Shown one piece after another: positions 5,604 through 5,656 of a DNA stretch of 5,656 nt; the stretch's first letter is position 1, and every line of letters starts with the position of its first letter. A program made the position numbers and the translations under genes. This DNA is from Chloroflexota bacterium (GTDB lineage: Bacteria; Chloroflexota; Anaerolineae; Aggregatilineales; Phototrophicaceae): NCBI GenBank assembly GCA_010092805.1, contig JAADYY010000621.1, positions 1 to 5,656 of the forward strand. Direction: 5' to 3'. The notes beneath the pieces were generated by a model, which saw nothing but the letters and a program-made list of their open reading frames with translations, searched no databases and was not told the origin of the DNA.

Positions 5604-5656
5604 ATGCGTATTCTCATCATCTCCGATATACACGCGAATCTCACTGCCTTTGATAC
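5604..5656 (+). CDS. Start of a calcineurin-like metallophosphoesterase (3' end outside window)
   Basis: Seventeen full codons are visible: MRILIISDIHANLTAFD. A short hydrophobic strand leading into SDIHAN is the first metal-binding motif (DxH) of the metallophosphoesterase fold, with D8 and H10 as expected ligands of the two-metal site; 'SDIHGN/SDIHAN' is typical of the small cytoplasmic YfcE-like members, which hydrolyse phosphomonoesters or phosphodiesters. There is no signal peptide. The later motifs (GD, GNHD, two H motifs) lie outside the window, so subfamily and substrate cannot be told. The ATG at 5604 is preferred because the homology begins exactly there; an in-frame GTG at 5577 would add nine residues, and TAA at 5568 closes the frame above it. 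The ribosome site is weak (GGA at 5592-5594, nine bases away). Confidence 0.8.
   Translation, partial: MRILIISDIHANLTAFD

Noticed and set aside
1..5656. Search for tRNA, rRNA, CRISPR repeats, insertion-sequence ends and attachment sites
   Set aside because: By eye I found no regularly spaced repeats, no transposase motifs and no tRNA-like fold; the intergenic gaps (59, 15, 183 and 144 bases) are too short or lack the signals.

Overview
The window looks like ordinary bacterial chromosome: compact, GC-rich coding DNA with short, distinctly AT-rich intergenic stretches. I see no mobile element, CRISPR array, tRNA or rRNA. The best hint of taxonomy is the 246-aa protein at 2796..3536. Its two-cysteine segment (GCxxPCxxGIxPGxT), later DVWLVLGEP and trailing Y-rich strands resemble a small-protein pattern I associate with Chloroflexota of the Anaerolineae type. 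That assignment is from memory of the pattern, not from a search.

Layout. (1) 1..720, plus strand: the C-terminal end of a protein whose start lies left of the window, ending in a LamG/concanavalin A-like domain. (2) 721..779: a short convergent gap holding two adjacent hairpins, the larger a 12-bp stem that probably ends transcription from one or both sides. (3) 3536 down to 780, minus strand: a two-gene operon of an unnamed membrane-anchored protein followed 15 nt later by a glutamine-dependent asparagine synthetase with a perfect AGGAGG ribosome site. (4) 3537..3719: an AT-rich divergent control region with a consensus TTGACA facing left, a small perfect hairpin and an 11-bp AT motif. (5) 3720..5459, plus strand: a complete membrane-bound PAS sensor histidine kinase with no response regulator beside it. 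(6) 5460..5603: an intergenic region with a good extended -10 promoter and a second copy of the same 11-bp AT motif. (7) 5604..5656: the first 17 codons of a metallophosphoesterase that runs off the right edge.

How the parts relate. Only the minus-strand pair is a convincing operon. AsnB would make asparagine, or amidate another carboxylate, in the cytoplasm. The upstream protein appears to be membrane-anchored with most of its mass outside, so a direct functional link is not obvious. The kinase is divergent from that operon and could share control DNA with it. The repeated AATTTAATTTA motif upstream of both the kinase and the phosphoesterase is the only signal suggesting co-regulation across transcription units. 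I did not find a clearly new biological system; the most unusual items are the unnamed two-cysteine protein paired with asnB, the repeated motif and the convergent double hairpin.
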